A stretch of 61,755 nt of DNA from Amycolatopsis circi (lineage in GTDB: Bacteria > Actinomycetota > Actinomycetes > Mycobacteriales > Pseudonocardiaceae), in assembly GCF_003385235.1 (NCBI RefSeq), contig NZ_PQIA01000042.1, positions 1 to 61,755 of the forward strand, read 5' to 3'. The notes beneath the pieces are model-generated. The model did not search any database, had not been told where the DNA came from, and saw nothing but the letters and a program-made list of their open reading frames with translations. Of this stretch, positions 42,286 to 49,541 are shown piece by piece (position 1 is the first letter of the stretch; each line of letters starts with the position of its first letter). Made by a program: the position numbers and the translations under genes.

Positions 42286-42942
42286 ATGACGACCATGACT
42301 AGACAGCAGGGCGGCCCGCCGTTGCTGGCACCGGCGCTGGCATTCGGGGCGCTGACGATCGCGTCAGGGGTGCTGGGTGCGTCGGGGACCCGGCCGGATT
42401 CCAGCGCGGCTGAGGTCGCCGCGTATATCGGCGGCCACCAGGGCGTCGTGCAGCTGCTCGCGTTCGCGGTGTTCGGCGCTTCGGTTCCGCTGGCGGTCTG
42501 GGCGGCGACGGCCTATCGCAGACAGCGGCGGCTCGGCGTAGCTGCGCCGGGGGCGGTGATCGGACTCACCGGTGGCGTGCTGTCCGCGGCCGCGCTCGCG
42601 ATGAGCGGGCTGATCACCTGGACCGCCGCGCAGGCCAGCGAGACGCCTGCGGTGGCGCGGGCGTTGACCAGCCTCGCGTTCGCGTCCGGCGGGCCGGGGT
42701 TCGTGGTGCCGCTGGCGCTGCTGATCGCCGGGATCGCGGTGCCCGCGCTGTTCCTGAACCTCTTGCCGCGCTGGCTGTCCGTCGCCGGGCTAGTGGTCGC
42801 CGCGGCCGCGGTCCTCGCCTCGTTGTCCTTGCTGACTCCGGCGCTGTATCCGCTGATCCCGGTCGGCCGGTTCGGCGGGCTCGGCTGGCTGGTCGCCGCC
42901 AGCGTCCTGCTCCCGCGCGACCGTCCGGCGCGGACGGACTAA
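42286..42942 (+). CDS. Polytopic membrane protein under MarR control
   Basis: 218 residues with six or so hydrophobic segments (LAPALAFGALTIASGVLGAS, VVQLLAFAVFGASVPLAVWA, VIGLTGGVLSAAALAMSGLI, VPLALLIAGIAVPALFLNLL and two more). GGAGG 6 nt upstream fixes ATG 42286. No transporter signature was recognised. By context it is the MarR target and perhaps takes part in stress response. Confidence 0.75.
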   Translation: MTTMTRQQGGPPLLAPALAFGALTIASGVLGASGTRPDSSAAEVAAYIGGHQGVVQLLAFAVFGASVPLAVWAATAYRRQRRLGVAAPGAVIGLTGGVLSAAALAMSGLITWTAAQASETPAVARALTSLAFASGGPGFVVPLALLIAGIAVPALFLNLLPRWLSVAGLVVAAAAVLASLSLLTPALYPLIPVGRFGGLGWLVAASVLLPRDRPARTD

Positions 42943-42945
42943 TCT
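42940..42945 (+). promoter_or_regulatory. Leaderless-type -10 hexamer TAATCT for menG
   Basis: TAATCT ends 7 nt before ATG 42953 and overlaps the stop codon of the previous gene. No ribosome binding site is visible. Confidence 0.55.
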
Positions 42946-42952
42946 CGAACCC

Positions 42953-43642
42953 ATGCCCCGAGCGAGCCTGGACAAGGATCCGCACGAAGTCGCCGCGATG
43001 TTCGACGGCGTCGCGTCCGGTTACGACCGGGCGAACTCGTTCATGACGTTCGGGTTCGACCGGCGCTGGCGCACCACCACGGCTCGCGTGCTGGACGCCA
43101 AACCGGGGGAGAAGGTGCTCGACCTGGCGGCGGGCACCGGGGTGTCCACCGTCGAGTACGCGCGCGGCGGAGCCTGGTGCCTCGCCGCCGACTTCTCCTT
43201 CGGGATGCTCAAGGCCGGGCTGCACCGGAACGTGCCGATGGTCGCCGCGGACGCGATGTGCCTCCCGTTCGCCGACGACAGCTTCGACGCCGTCACGATC
43301 TCGCTCGCGCTGCGGAACTTCGTCGACACCAAGGGCGCGCTCGCGGAGATCCTGCGCGTGGTCAAACCGGGCGGCCGGCTGGTGATCTGCGAGGTGTCGA
43401 CGCCGTCGTTCGCCCCGATCCGGTTCGTCTACCGGCGGTTCGTCCTCAAGCTGCTCACCTGGGTCGGCAGCCGGTCCTCGACGAACCCCGAGGCCTACTC
43501 CTACCTGGCCGAATCGATGCTCGCCTGGCCCGATCAGCGCGGGCTCGGCGAGATCATCGCGAGCGCCGGATGGACCGAGGTCGAATGGCTGAACCTCACA
43601 TTCGGCGTCGTCGCGATCCACCGGGCGCGCAAGCCTGCCTAA
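42953..43642 (+). CDS. menG: Demethylmenaquinone methyltransferase
   Basis: SAM-dependent C-methylation of demethylmenaquinone, the last obligatory step of menaquinone synthesis. 229 residues. The UbiE/MenG N-terminus has VAAMFDGVASGYDRANSFMT. SAM motif I is VLDLAAGTGVSTVEYARGG, the post-I region VAADAMCLPFADDSFDAVTI and motif III LRVVKPGGRLVICEVSTP. Its position upstream of a geranylgeranyl-reductase-like gene and downstream of mgtA is as in Mycobacterium. Confidence 0.95.
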   Translation: MPRASLDKDPHEVAAMFDGVASGYDRANSFMTFGFDRRWRTTTARVLDAKPGEKVLDLAAGTGVSTVEYARGGAWCLAADFSFGMLKAGLHRNVPMVAADAMCLPFADDSFDAVTISLALRNFVDTKGALAEILRVVKPGGRLVICEVSTPSFAPIRFVYRRFVLKLLTWVGSRSSTNPEAYSYLAESMLAWPDQRGLGEIIASAGWTEVEWLNLTFGVVAIHRARKPA

Positions 43643-43645
43643 ACT
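43640..43645 (+). promoter_or_regulatory. Leaderless-type -10 hexamer TAAACT
   Basis: TAAACT ends 7 nt before ATG 43653 and overlaps the menG stop codon. It is the same hexamer as at 37881. Confidence 0.5.
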
Positions 43646-43652
43646 CAGGCTT

Positions 43653-44945
43653 ATGACGACTTCGCGCCGCAGCCCGGACCACGACGCCGAAGTGATCGTG
43701 GTCGGGGCGGGACCGGCTGGTTCGACCGTGGCCACCTACCTCGCCCGGGCTGGGGTGGACGTGTTGCTGCTGGAGAAGACTGTCTTTCCGCGCGAGAAGG
43801 TATGCGGGGACGGTCTTACTCCGCGCGGGGTCAAGCAGTTGATCGATCTGGGGCTGGATACCAGTGAAGAGGCCGGGTGGGTCCGGAGTCGGGGGCTGCG
43901 GATTCTTACCGGGGATCTGACGTTGGAGTTCGACTGGCCGGACCTCACTGATTACCCGCCGTACGGGGTGTCTCGGACTCGGCATGACTTCGACGACTTG
44001 CTCGCTAAGACCGCGGTTAAGGCTGGGGCTCGGTTGTACGAGCGGACCACGGTTACTGGGGCTATTACGAACGCGTCCGGTCGGGTTGTTGGGGTTGAGG
44101 CGAAGGTCGGGCCGGAGAAGACTTCCGTTAGTTATCGGGCGCCGTTGGTGCTGGCTTGCGATGGGGTGTCGGCTCGGCTTGCGTTGAGTGTCGGGATCGA
44201 CAAGAACGAGAAGCGTCCGATGGGGGTCGCGGTTCGGCGGTATTACAAGAGTCCTAAGCATGATGATCCGTTTATTGAGGGTCACCTTGAGCTGTGGGAC
44301 CGGTCTGATCCTCGGGATCCGAAGCTGCTTCCCGGCTACGGCTGGGCGTTCCCGCTAGGCGACGGGACGGTCAACGTCGGGCTCGGGATGCTGTCGACTT
44401 CGGCTTCCTTCCGGAACACCGACTACCGGGCGTTGTTGCGGCAGTGGCTTGACGGGACTCCTGAGGAGTGGGGGTACCGCGAGGAGAACGCCATCGGCAA
44501 GGTTGGCGGGGCTGGGTTGCCGATGGGGTTCAATCGGACTCCGCATTACCGCGATGGGTTGCTGTTGCTTGGCGACGCGGGCGGCATGGTGAGCCCGTTC
44601 AACGGTGAGGGCATTTCTGCGGCTATGGAGTCGGCGCAGCTTGCGGCTGAGGCTGTGGTGCAGGCGCTGGCTCGGCCCGAAGGTCCGTCGCGGGAGCGGG
44701 CGTTGGAGGGGTATCCGCGGGCTGTCGGTGAGCTGATGGGTGGGTATTACCGGCTCGGCAACGTCTTCGCGAAGTTGATTGGGAAGCCGAAGATCATGCA
44801 CGCGGCTACCAAGTACGGGTTGCGGGTCAACAAGCTTCTTCCCTTGGTGTACAAGGGGCTTTCCGGGTGTTACGACGCTCGTGGGGGCGATGGGGTTGAC
44901 CGGTTGATCGCGGCGTTGGCTCGGGTTACGCCTCGTCCTCGCTGA
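43653..44945 (+). CDS. menJ: Geranylgeranyl-reductase family flavoprotein (MenJ-like)
   Basis: 430 residues. The FAD-binding Rossmann motif is VIVVGAGPAGSTVATYLARA, followed by the family signature FPREKVCGDGLTPRGVKQL. The second FAD motif is LLLGDAGGMVSPFNGEGISA (near residue 305). In Mycobacterium the orthologous position holds MenJ, which saturates one isoprene unit of menaquinone; the same job is inferred here. From about codon 45 the third positions become G/T-rich, except for a normal stretch around 44325-44500. It is followed 1 nt later by the first 180-bp structured element. Confidence 0.88.
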   Translation: MTTSRRSPDHDAEVIVVGAGPAGSTVATYLARAGVDVLLLEKTVFPREKVCGDGLTPRGVKQLIDLGLDTSEEAGWVRSRGLRILTGDLTLEFDWPDLTDYPPYGVSRTRHDFDDLLAKTAVKAGARLYERTTVTGAITNASGRVVGVEAKVGPEKTSVSYRAPLVLACDGVSARLALSVGIDKNEKRPMGVAVRRYYKSPKHDDPFIEGHLELWDRSDPRDPKLLPGYGWAFPLGDGTVNVGLGMLSTSASFRNTDYRALLRQWLDGTPEEWGYREENAIGKVGGAGLPMGFNRTPHYRDGLLLLGDAGGMVSPFNGEGISAAMESAQLAAEAVVQALARPEGPSRERALEGYPRAVGELMGGYYRLGNVFAKLIGKPKIMHAATKYGLRVNKLLPLVYKGLSGCYDARGGDGVDRLIAALARVTPRPR

Positions 44946-44946
44946 C

Positions 44947-45129
44947 GGCTCGTCGCCTGGCGGCGACATTGCGCACGGGTGGGGCCCCACACCCCGAAGC
45001 TTGATTGTGCTGACGGTTCGGGGGTGCTTGTCAAGGCGGGAAAGATGCCTTGACAAGCACCCCCGAACCGCAGAGAAGACTTCGTATCGGGGTGCGGGGG
45101 AGGGGCTGGGTGCCTCGATAGTTGGGTGC
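44947..45129 (+). repeat. ~180-bp structured element, copy A
   Basis: Layout: a small hairpin GTCGCC-TGGC-GGCGAC at the 5' end; CACCCCGA (44990-44997) pairing with TCGGGGTG (45087-45094); within these a perfect 24-bp stem (45014-45037 with 45047-45070) and a 9-nt loop GGGAAAGAT; then a conserved 3' tail ending GTTGGGTGC. It aligns end to end with copy B after nuoN. Four stem base pairs differ between copies with both partners changed. It may act as RNA, as a terminator or as a DNA element. Confidence 0.85.
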
Positions 45130-45392
45130 GTCTGTGCGGTTTGGTGGCTTTGATTTGGGCTGTCGTACGGGTTTCTGGTGCTTGGCGTTACCCGGGTGGA
45201 GCAATGGGTTGTCCGGCCGGTCAGTGTGATACGTCACAAGATCGAGTCGGCCTGGGGTGCTGGCGCGGTTCTTGAATTGGCCTTTACCGCTGGTCTCGCC
45301 ATTGCGGGCGGGGGTGGGCCTGGGGAATGCCCCGCTCAAGTTAGGGCTGCCTTAGTCCGCAACCCCTCGGGACAAGAGTGTGACTCACGTCC
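45130..45392. other. Gene-free upstream region of the nuo operon
   Basis: No convincing gene is found. It starts G/T-rich, becoming ordinary towards the promoter. A frame open across 45178-45447 runs through the promoter and operators and is not considered coding. Confidence 0.55.
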
Positions 45393-45398
45393 TACACT
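45393..45398 (+). promoter_or_regulatory. Candidate nuo promoter -10 TACACT
   Basis: TACACT with a weak -35 (GGGACA, 45369-45374, 18 bp spacing) places transcription start near 45405, just ahead of the first Rex operator. This fits roadblock or exclusion-type repression. Confidence 0.45.
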
Positions 45399-45409
45399 CC
45401 CCCCATGCT

Positions 45410-45427
45410 TTGTGAATCGCTTCACAA
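45410..45427. promoter_or_regulatory. Rex operator, nuo site 1 TTGTGAATCGCTTCACAA
   Basis: A full match to the TTGTGAA-N4-TTCACAA Rex consensus. It is located about 190 nt before nuoA. Confidence 0.88.
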
Positions 45428-45441
45428 CCGCGACGCGTCGC

Positions 45442-45459
45442 TTGTGAACTATTTCACAA
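45442..45459. promoter_or_regulatory. Rex operator, nuo site 2 TTGTGAACTATTTCACAA
   Basis: A second full match to the Rex consensus, 32 bp centre to centre from site 1. That is about three helical turns, so two Rex dimers would lie on the same DNA face. Rex control of nuo is established in Streptomyces. Confidence 0.88.
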
Positions 45460-45600
45460 GCAGGTGGTGGGTCGGACACGGGCCGTAAGGGCGCCCTGAC
45501 CCTCGGCGGTGTGACCCAGCTCCCTTAGGGTGCGCAACCGAGGACTCGGACCACCAACCGAGAACAACCGCAGCGGCGCGGAAAGGATGGCGAAGACCCC

Positions 45601-46017
45601 GTGCTGATGGTGCCCGTGCTGGCGCAGGCCGATCCCGGACCGGCGGCGCCCGGACTGAACGTGTATCTGCCGCTCGTCCTGCTTTTCGTGCTCGCGGCGG
45701 GGTTCGCCGTGTTCTCCGTGCTGCTGGGTCCGCTCGTCGGGCCGAAGCGGTACAACCGCGCGAAGACCGCGGCGTACGAGTGCGGCATCGAACCGTCGCC
45801 GCAGCCGCTCGTCGGCGGCGGCCGGATGCCGGTGGCCTACTACATCACGGCCATGCTCTTCATCCTGTTCGACATCGAGATGGTGTTCCTCTACCCGTTC
45901 GCGGTGAACGCCAACGCTCTCGGGGTGTTCGGCCTGGTGGAGATCGTGCTGTTCATCGTGACGGTCGGGTTCGCGTACGCCTACGTGTGGCGGCGCGGCG
46001 GCCTGGATTGGAACTGA
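45601..46017 (+). CDS. nuoA: NADH-quinone oxidoreductase subunit A
   Basis: 138 residues and three membrane helices. AAYECGIEPSPQPLVGGG (the cytosolic loop with the conserved Cys) and YYITAMLFILFDIEMVFLYP are NuoA hallmarks. First gene of the 14-gene complex I operon; it helps seal the quinone site. The start is GTG 45601 (GGAAAGG is rather far upstream) or the in-frame ATG 45607. The leader from the likely transcription start is about 195 nt. Confidence 0.94.
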   Translation: MLMVPVLAQADPGPAAPGLNVYLPLVLLFVLAAGFAVFSVLLGPLVGPKRYNRAKTAAYECGIEPSPQPLVGGGRMPVAYYITAMLFILFDIEMVFLYPFAVNANALGVFGLVEIVLFIVTVGFAYAYVWRRGGLDWN

Positions 46018-46021
46018 ACCC

Positions 46022-46570
46022 ATGGGCCTGGAAGAAAAACTCCCCAACGGCATTCTGCTGGCCAGCCTCGAGGGACTGGTCAACTGGGCACGCAAGAACT
46101 CGCTGTGGCCGGCGACCTTCGGGCTCGCCTGCTGCGCGTTCGAGATGATGTCGGTCGGCGGTTCGCGCTACGACATCGCGCGGTTTGGCATGGAGCGGTT
46201 CTCCGCCACTCCGCGGCAGGCCGACTTGATGATCGTGGCCGGCCGGGTGACCCAGAAGATGGCCCCGGTGCTGCGCCAGATCTACGACCAGATGGCCGAG
46301 CCCAAGTGGGTCCTCTCCATGGGCGTCTGCGCCTCGTCCGGCGGGATGTTCAACAACTACGCCGTCGTGCAGGGCGTCGACCACATCGTGCCGGTCGACA
46401 TGTACCTGCCTGGTTGCCCGCCGCGGCCGGAGATGCTGCTCGACGCGATCCTCAAGCTGCACGCCAAGATCCAGGACGAGCCGATCAACGCCCGCCGCGC
46501 CGCGATCCGCGCGGCCAGCGGGGCCCGTACCGAGCTGATCCCGTCCTCGATCAAGTACGCGAAGAAGTGA
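46022..46570 (+). CDS. nuoB: NADH-quinone oxidoreductase subunit B
   Basis: 182 residues carrying the terminal N2 [4Fe-4S] cluster: the tandem Cys in FGLACCAFEMMSVGGSRYD (near 38), Cys in SMGVCASSGGMFNNYAVVQG, and Cys in YLPGCPPRPEMLLDAI. It passes electrons to menaquinone at the NuoB/NuoD interface. ATG 46022 is 4 nt after nuoA. Confidence 0.97.
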   Translation: MGLEEKLPNGILLASLEGLVNWARKNSLWPATFGLACCAFEMMSVGGSRYDIARFGMERFSATPRQADLMIVAGRVTQKMAPVLRQIYDQMAEPKWVLSMGVCASSGGMFNNYAVVQGVDHIVPVDMYLPGCPPRPEMLLDAILKLHAKIQDEPINARRAAIRAASGARTELIPSSIKYAKK

Positions 46571-46576
46571 GCACCG

Positions 46577-47338
46577 GTGCCTGAGAACCCCGAAGAGACT
46601 CCCGAAACCGGCGGCCCGCAGTCCAGCGCGGAGCGGCCCGAAGCCGGCCTGGAAGCGCACGGGCCCGGAGCGGCCGAACCGGTCGTCGCCGGACGCGAGC
46701 GCAAGGGCATGTTCGGTGTCCGCGGCAGCGGGGACACCTCCGGTTACGGCGGCCTGCGGCTGCCCGCGTACAGCCCGCCGCCCGCGGAGCGCCCGTACGG
46801 CGGCTGGTTCGACGAGTTCGCCGACGAGTTCATGGCGGCGTTGGCGGACAACGACATCCCGGCGTCGGCGATCCTCCAGACCACTGTGGACCGCGGCGAG
46901 ATCACCTTCTACGTCAGCCGCGAGCACCTCGTCGACATCGCGAAGGTGCTGCGCAACGACCCGGGCCTGCGGTTCGAAATGCTGCTGGCGGTCACCGGCG
47001 TCGACTACGGCGTGGACGTCCCGCAGCGGATGCACACGGTCTACAACTTCCTGTCGATGACCTACCGCCGCCGGATCCGCCTCGAAATCACCATGGACAT
47101 GGACAACCTGCACGTCCCGTCCCTGGTCCCGGTGTACGCGACGGCGGACTGGCACGAGCGCGAGGCCTACGACATGTTCGGCATCGTCTTCGACGGCCAC
47201 CCCGGGCTGACCCGCATCTTCATGCCGGACGACTGGGACGGCTTCCCCCAGCGCAAGGACTACCCGCTCGGCGGGATCCCGGTCGAATACAAGGGCGCGG
47301 AAATCCCGCCGCCGGACCAGCGGAGGTCGTACTCGTGA
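46577..47338 (+). CDS. nuoC: NADH-quinone oxidoreductase subunit C
   Basis: 253 residues. Residues ~1-75 are a hydrophilic Pro/Glu-rich extension found in actinobacterial NuoC. The 30-kDa-subunit domain follows, with HTVYNFLSMTYRRRIRLEI and the signature AYDMFGIVFDGHPGLTRIFM near the C-terminus. A separate nuoC and nuoD (not fused) is the usual actinobacterial arrangement. GTG 46577; the stop overlaps nuoD by 4 nt. Confidence 0.95.
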   Translation: MPENPEETPETGGPQSSAERPEAGLEAHGPGAAEPVVAGRERKGMFGVRGSGDTSGYGGLRLPAYSPPPAERPYGGWFDEFADEFMAALADNDIPASAILQTTVDRGEITFYVSREHLVDIAKVLRNDPGLRFEMLLAVTGVDYGVDVPQRMHTVYNFLSMTYRRRIRLEITMDMDNLHVPSLVPVYATADWHEREAYDMFGIVFDGHPGLTRIFMPDDWDGFPQRKDYPLGGIPVEYKGAEIPPPDQRRSYS

Positions 47339-48666
47339 CCATCAACGACGAAGCGACGGAAGCCGAGTACGCGGAAGTCCGGGACACCACCGAAGGCCCC
47401 GTCTACCACGTCTCCGGCGGAGACTGGGACGAAGTTCTCGGCGACGCCCAGCACGACGACCGCATGGTCATCAACATGGGCCCGCAGCACCCGTCCACGC
47501 ACGGCGTGCTCCGGCTCGTGCTGGAACTGGAAGGCGAGACGGTCACGCAATTGCGCGCGGTCGTCGGCTACCTGCACACCGGTATCGAGAAGAGCGCGGA
47601 GTTCCGCAACTGGACCCAGGGCGTCACCTTCGTGACGCGCGCGGACTACCTCGCCCCGCTGTCGAACGAGATGGCCTACTGCCTCGGCGTCGAGAAGCTG
47701 CTGGGCATCAAGGCCCCGCCGCGCGCGGAGATCCTGCGGGTGCTTCTCCTCGAACTCAACCGGATCACCTCGCACCTGGTGTTCATCGCGACCGGCGGCA
47801 TGGACCTCGGCGCCACCACCGCGATGACGCTCGGCTTCCGCGAGCGCGAAGAAGCCATGCACCTGCTGGAGTACCTGACCGGCCTGCGGATGAACCACGC
47901 GTTCATCCGGCCCGGCGGGCTCGCCCAGGACCTGCCGGAGGACTGGGCCGAGAAGGTCCTCGACTTCTGCAAGCTCATGGACAAGCGGCTTCCGCTGTAC
48001 GACAAGATGTTCAGCGGCCAGCCGATCTGGCGCAACCGGCTCAAGGACGTCGGCGTGCTGCCGCTCGACGCGTGCCTCGAACTCGGCGTCACCGGCCCGG
48101 TGCTGCGAGCCGCGGGCCTGCCGTGGGACCTGCGCAAGACCGAGCCGTACTCGCGCTACGACGAACTCGAGTTCGACATCCCGACCTCGACCGACGCGGA
48201 CAGCTGGGCGCGGTACCTGCTGCGGCTGGAGGAAATCCACCAGAGCCTGCGGATCATGAAGCAGGTCGCGAAGATGGCCGAGCCGGGCCCGGTCATGGTG
48301 GAGGACAAGAAGGTCGCCTGGCCCGCGCAGCTGTCCATCGGCAGCGACGGCATGGGCAACTCGCTCGCCCACGTCAAGAAGATCATGGGCCAGTCGATGG
48401 AATCCCTGATCCACCACTTCAAGCTCGTCACCGAGGGCTTCCACGTGCCGCCGGGCCAGGTCTACGCGGCCGTCGAATCGCCGCGCGGCGAGATCGGCGC
48501 GCACCTGGTGTCCGACGGCGGCACCCGCCCGCTGCGCGTGCACCTGCGGGAGCCGAGTTTCGTGAACATGCAGGCGATGCCCGCGATGGCCGAGGGCGGC
48601 CTGGTCGCCGACCTGGTCGTCGTGATCGCCTCGATCGACCCGGTTCTGGGGGGAGTTGACCGATGA
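47335..48666 (+). CDS. nuoD: NADH-quinone oxidoreductase subunit D
   Basis: 443 residues, the 49-kDa subunit forming the quinone pocket with NuoB. NMGPQHPSTHGVLRLVLELE contains the quinone-interacting His, YLHTGIEKSAEFRNWTQ follows, and MAYCLGVEKLLGI is also conserved. GTG start; its stop overlaps nuoE by 4 nt. Confidence 0.97.
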   Translation: MTINDEATEAEYAEVRDTTEGPVYHVSGGDWDEVLGDAQHDDRMVINMGPQHPSTHGVLRLVLELEGETVTQLRAVVGYLHTGIEKSAEFRNWTQGVTFVTRADYLAPLSNEMAYCLGVEKLLGIKAPPRAEILRVLLLELNRITSHLVFIATGGMDLGATTAMTLGFREREEAMHLLEYLTGLRMNHAFIRPGGLAQDLPEDWAEKVLDFCKLMDKRLPLYDKMFSGQPIWRNRLKDVGVLPLDACLELGVTGPVLRAAGLPWDLRKTEPYSRYDELEFDIPTSTDADSWARYLLRLEEIHQSLRIMKQVAKMAEPGPVMVEDKKVAWPAQLSIGSDGMGNSLAHVKKIMGQSMESLIHHFKLVTEGFHVPPGQVYAAVESPRGEIGAHLVSDGGTRPLRVHLREPSFVNMQAMPAMAEGGLVADLVVVIASIDPVLGGVDR

Positions 48667-49541
48667 CGAACCCGACTGCAGTCCCGGAGCCGGGTCCGCA
48701 CGACGCGACGAAGACGTACGCCGCGGCGGGCCCGGACACCGATGTCGCGGCGATCGCGCCCGACCCGGCGGTCGCCGAGGGAATCCTCGCCGACCGGCCG
48801 GCGGCGGACGTCTTCGACGCCGACACGCACCGCGAGGCGAAGGAAATCATCGCCCGGTACCCGATGTCGCGGTCGGCGCTGCTGCCGATGCTGCACCTCG
48901 TGCAGTCGGTGCAGGGCTACGTGAGCCAGGAAGGCATCGCCTTCTGCGCACAGCACCTCGACCTGACCGACGCCGAGGTCAGCGCGGTCGCGACGTTCTA
49001 CACCATGTACAAGCGCCGCCCGTGCGGCGAGCACTTGGTGAGCGTCTGCACCAACACGCTGTGCGCGGCGCTGGGCGGCGACGACATCTACAAGAAGCTT
49101 CAGACGCACCTCGGTTCGGCGGAAAAGCCGCTGGGGCACGAGGAAACCTCGGGCACGCCGGGCGAGGCCGGCTCGATCACCTTGGAGCACGTGGAATGTC
49201 TCGCCGCGTGCGACCTCGGGCCGGTGCTCCAGGTGAATTACGAGTACTTCGACAACCAGACGCCGGAGCAGGCGGTCGCGCTCGTGGACGCGTTGCAGGC
49301 AGGCAAAAAGCCCGCCCCGACGCGCGGTGCGGCGCTGACTGACTTCAAGGGCGCGGAGCGGCAGCTCGCCGGGTTCTGGCCGGAGGACGACGCCACCTAC
49401 CGCAGCGCGGTGGACGGTCCGTCGCAGGCGGTCGAGACCCTGCGCGGCGCGCAGATCGCCGCTGACCGCGGCTGGTCCGCTCCCGGTGCGCAGGATGTTC
49501 CGCTTCCTGCTGTGCCTAATAAAGAGGGGGAGAAGAAGTAA
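48663..49541 (+). CDS. nuoE: NADH-quinone oxidoreductase subunit E
   Basis: 292 residues, carrying the N1a [2Fe-2S] cluster with four Cys in SVCTNTLCAALGG and HVECLAACDLGPVLQVNYEY. The thioredoxin-like domain spans ~60-220. The protein is longer than E. coli NuoE (about 166) because of a ~45-residue N-terminal and a ~70-residue C-terminal extension. The ATG of nuoF uses the last A of the nuoE stop. Confidence 0.95.
   Translation: MTNPTAVPEPGPHDATKTYAAAGPDTDVAAIAPDPAVAEGILADRPAADVFDADTHREAKEIIARYPMSRSALLPMLHLVQSVQGYVSQEGIAFCAQHLDLTDAEVSAVATFYTMYKRRPCGEHLVSVCTNTLCAALGGDDIYKKLQTHLGSAEKPLGHEETSGTPGEAGSITLEHVECLAACDLGPVLQVNYEYFDNQTPEQAVALVDALQAGKKPAPTRGAALTDFKGAERQLAGFWPEDDATYRSAVDGPSQAVETLRGAQIAADRGWSAPGAQDVPLPAVPNKEGEKK

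Noticed and set aside
44890..45130. 180-bp element as an ordinary Rho-independent terminator
   Set aside because: The 24-bp hairpin has no following T-run and conserved sequence extends well beyond it on both sides, so simple terminator is not enough; kept as a structured element.
45341..45354. TTAGGGCTGCCTTA before nuo as an iron-regulator (IdeR/DmdR) box
   Set aside because: The arms TTAGG and CCTTA are not exact complements, and the spacing is shorter than in the 19-bp consensus.
45178..45447. Open frame of 89 codons before nuoA
   Set aside because: It runs across the promoter and both Rex operators, with no ribosome binding site and no recognisable protein.
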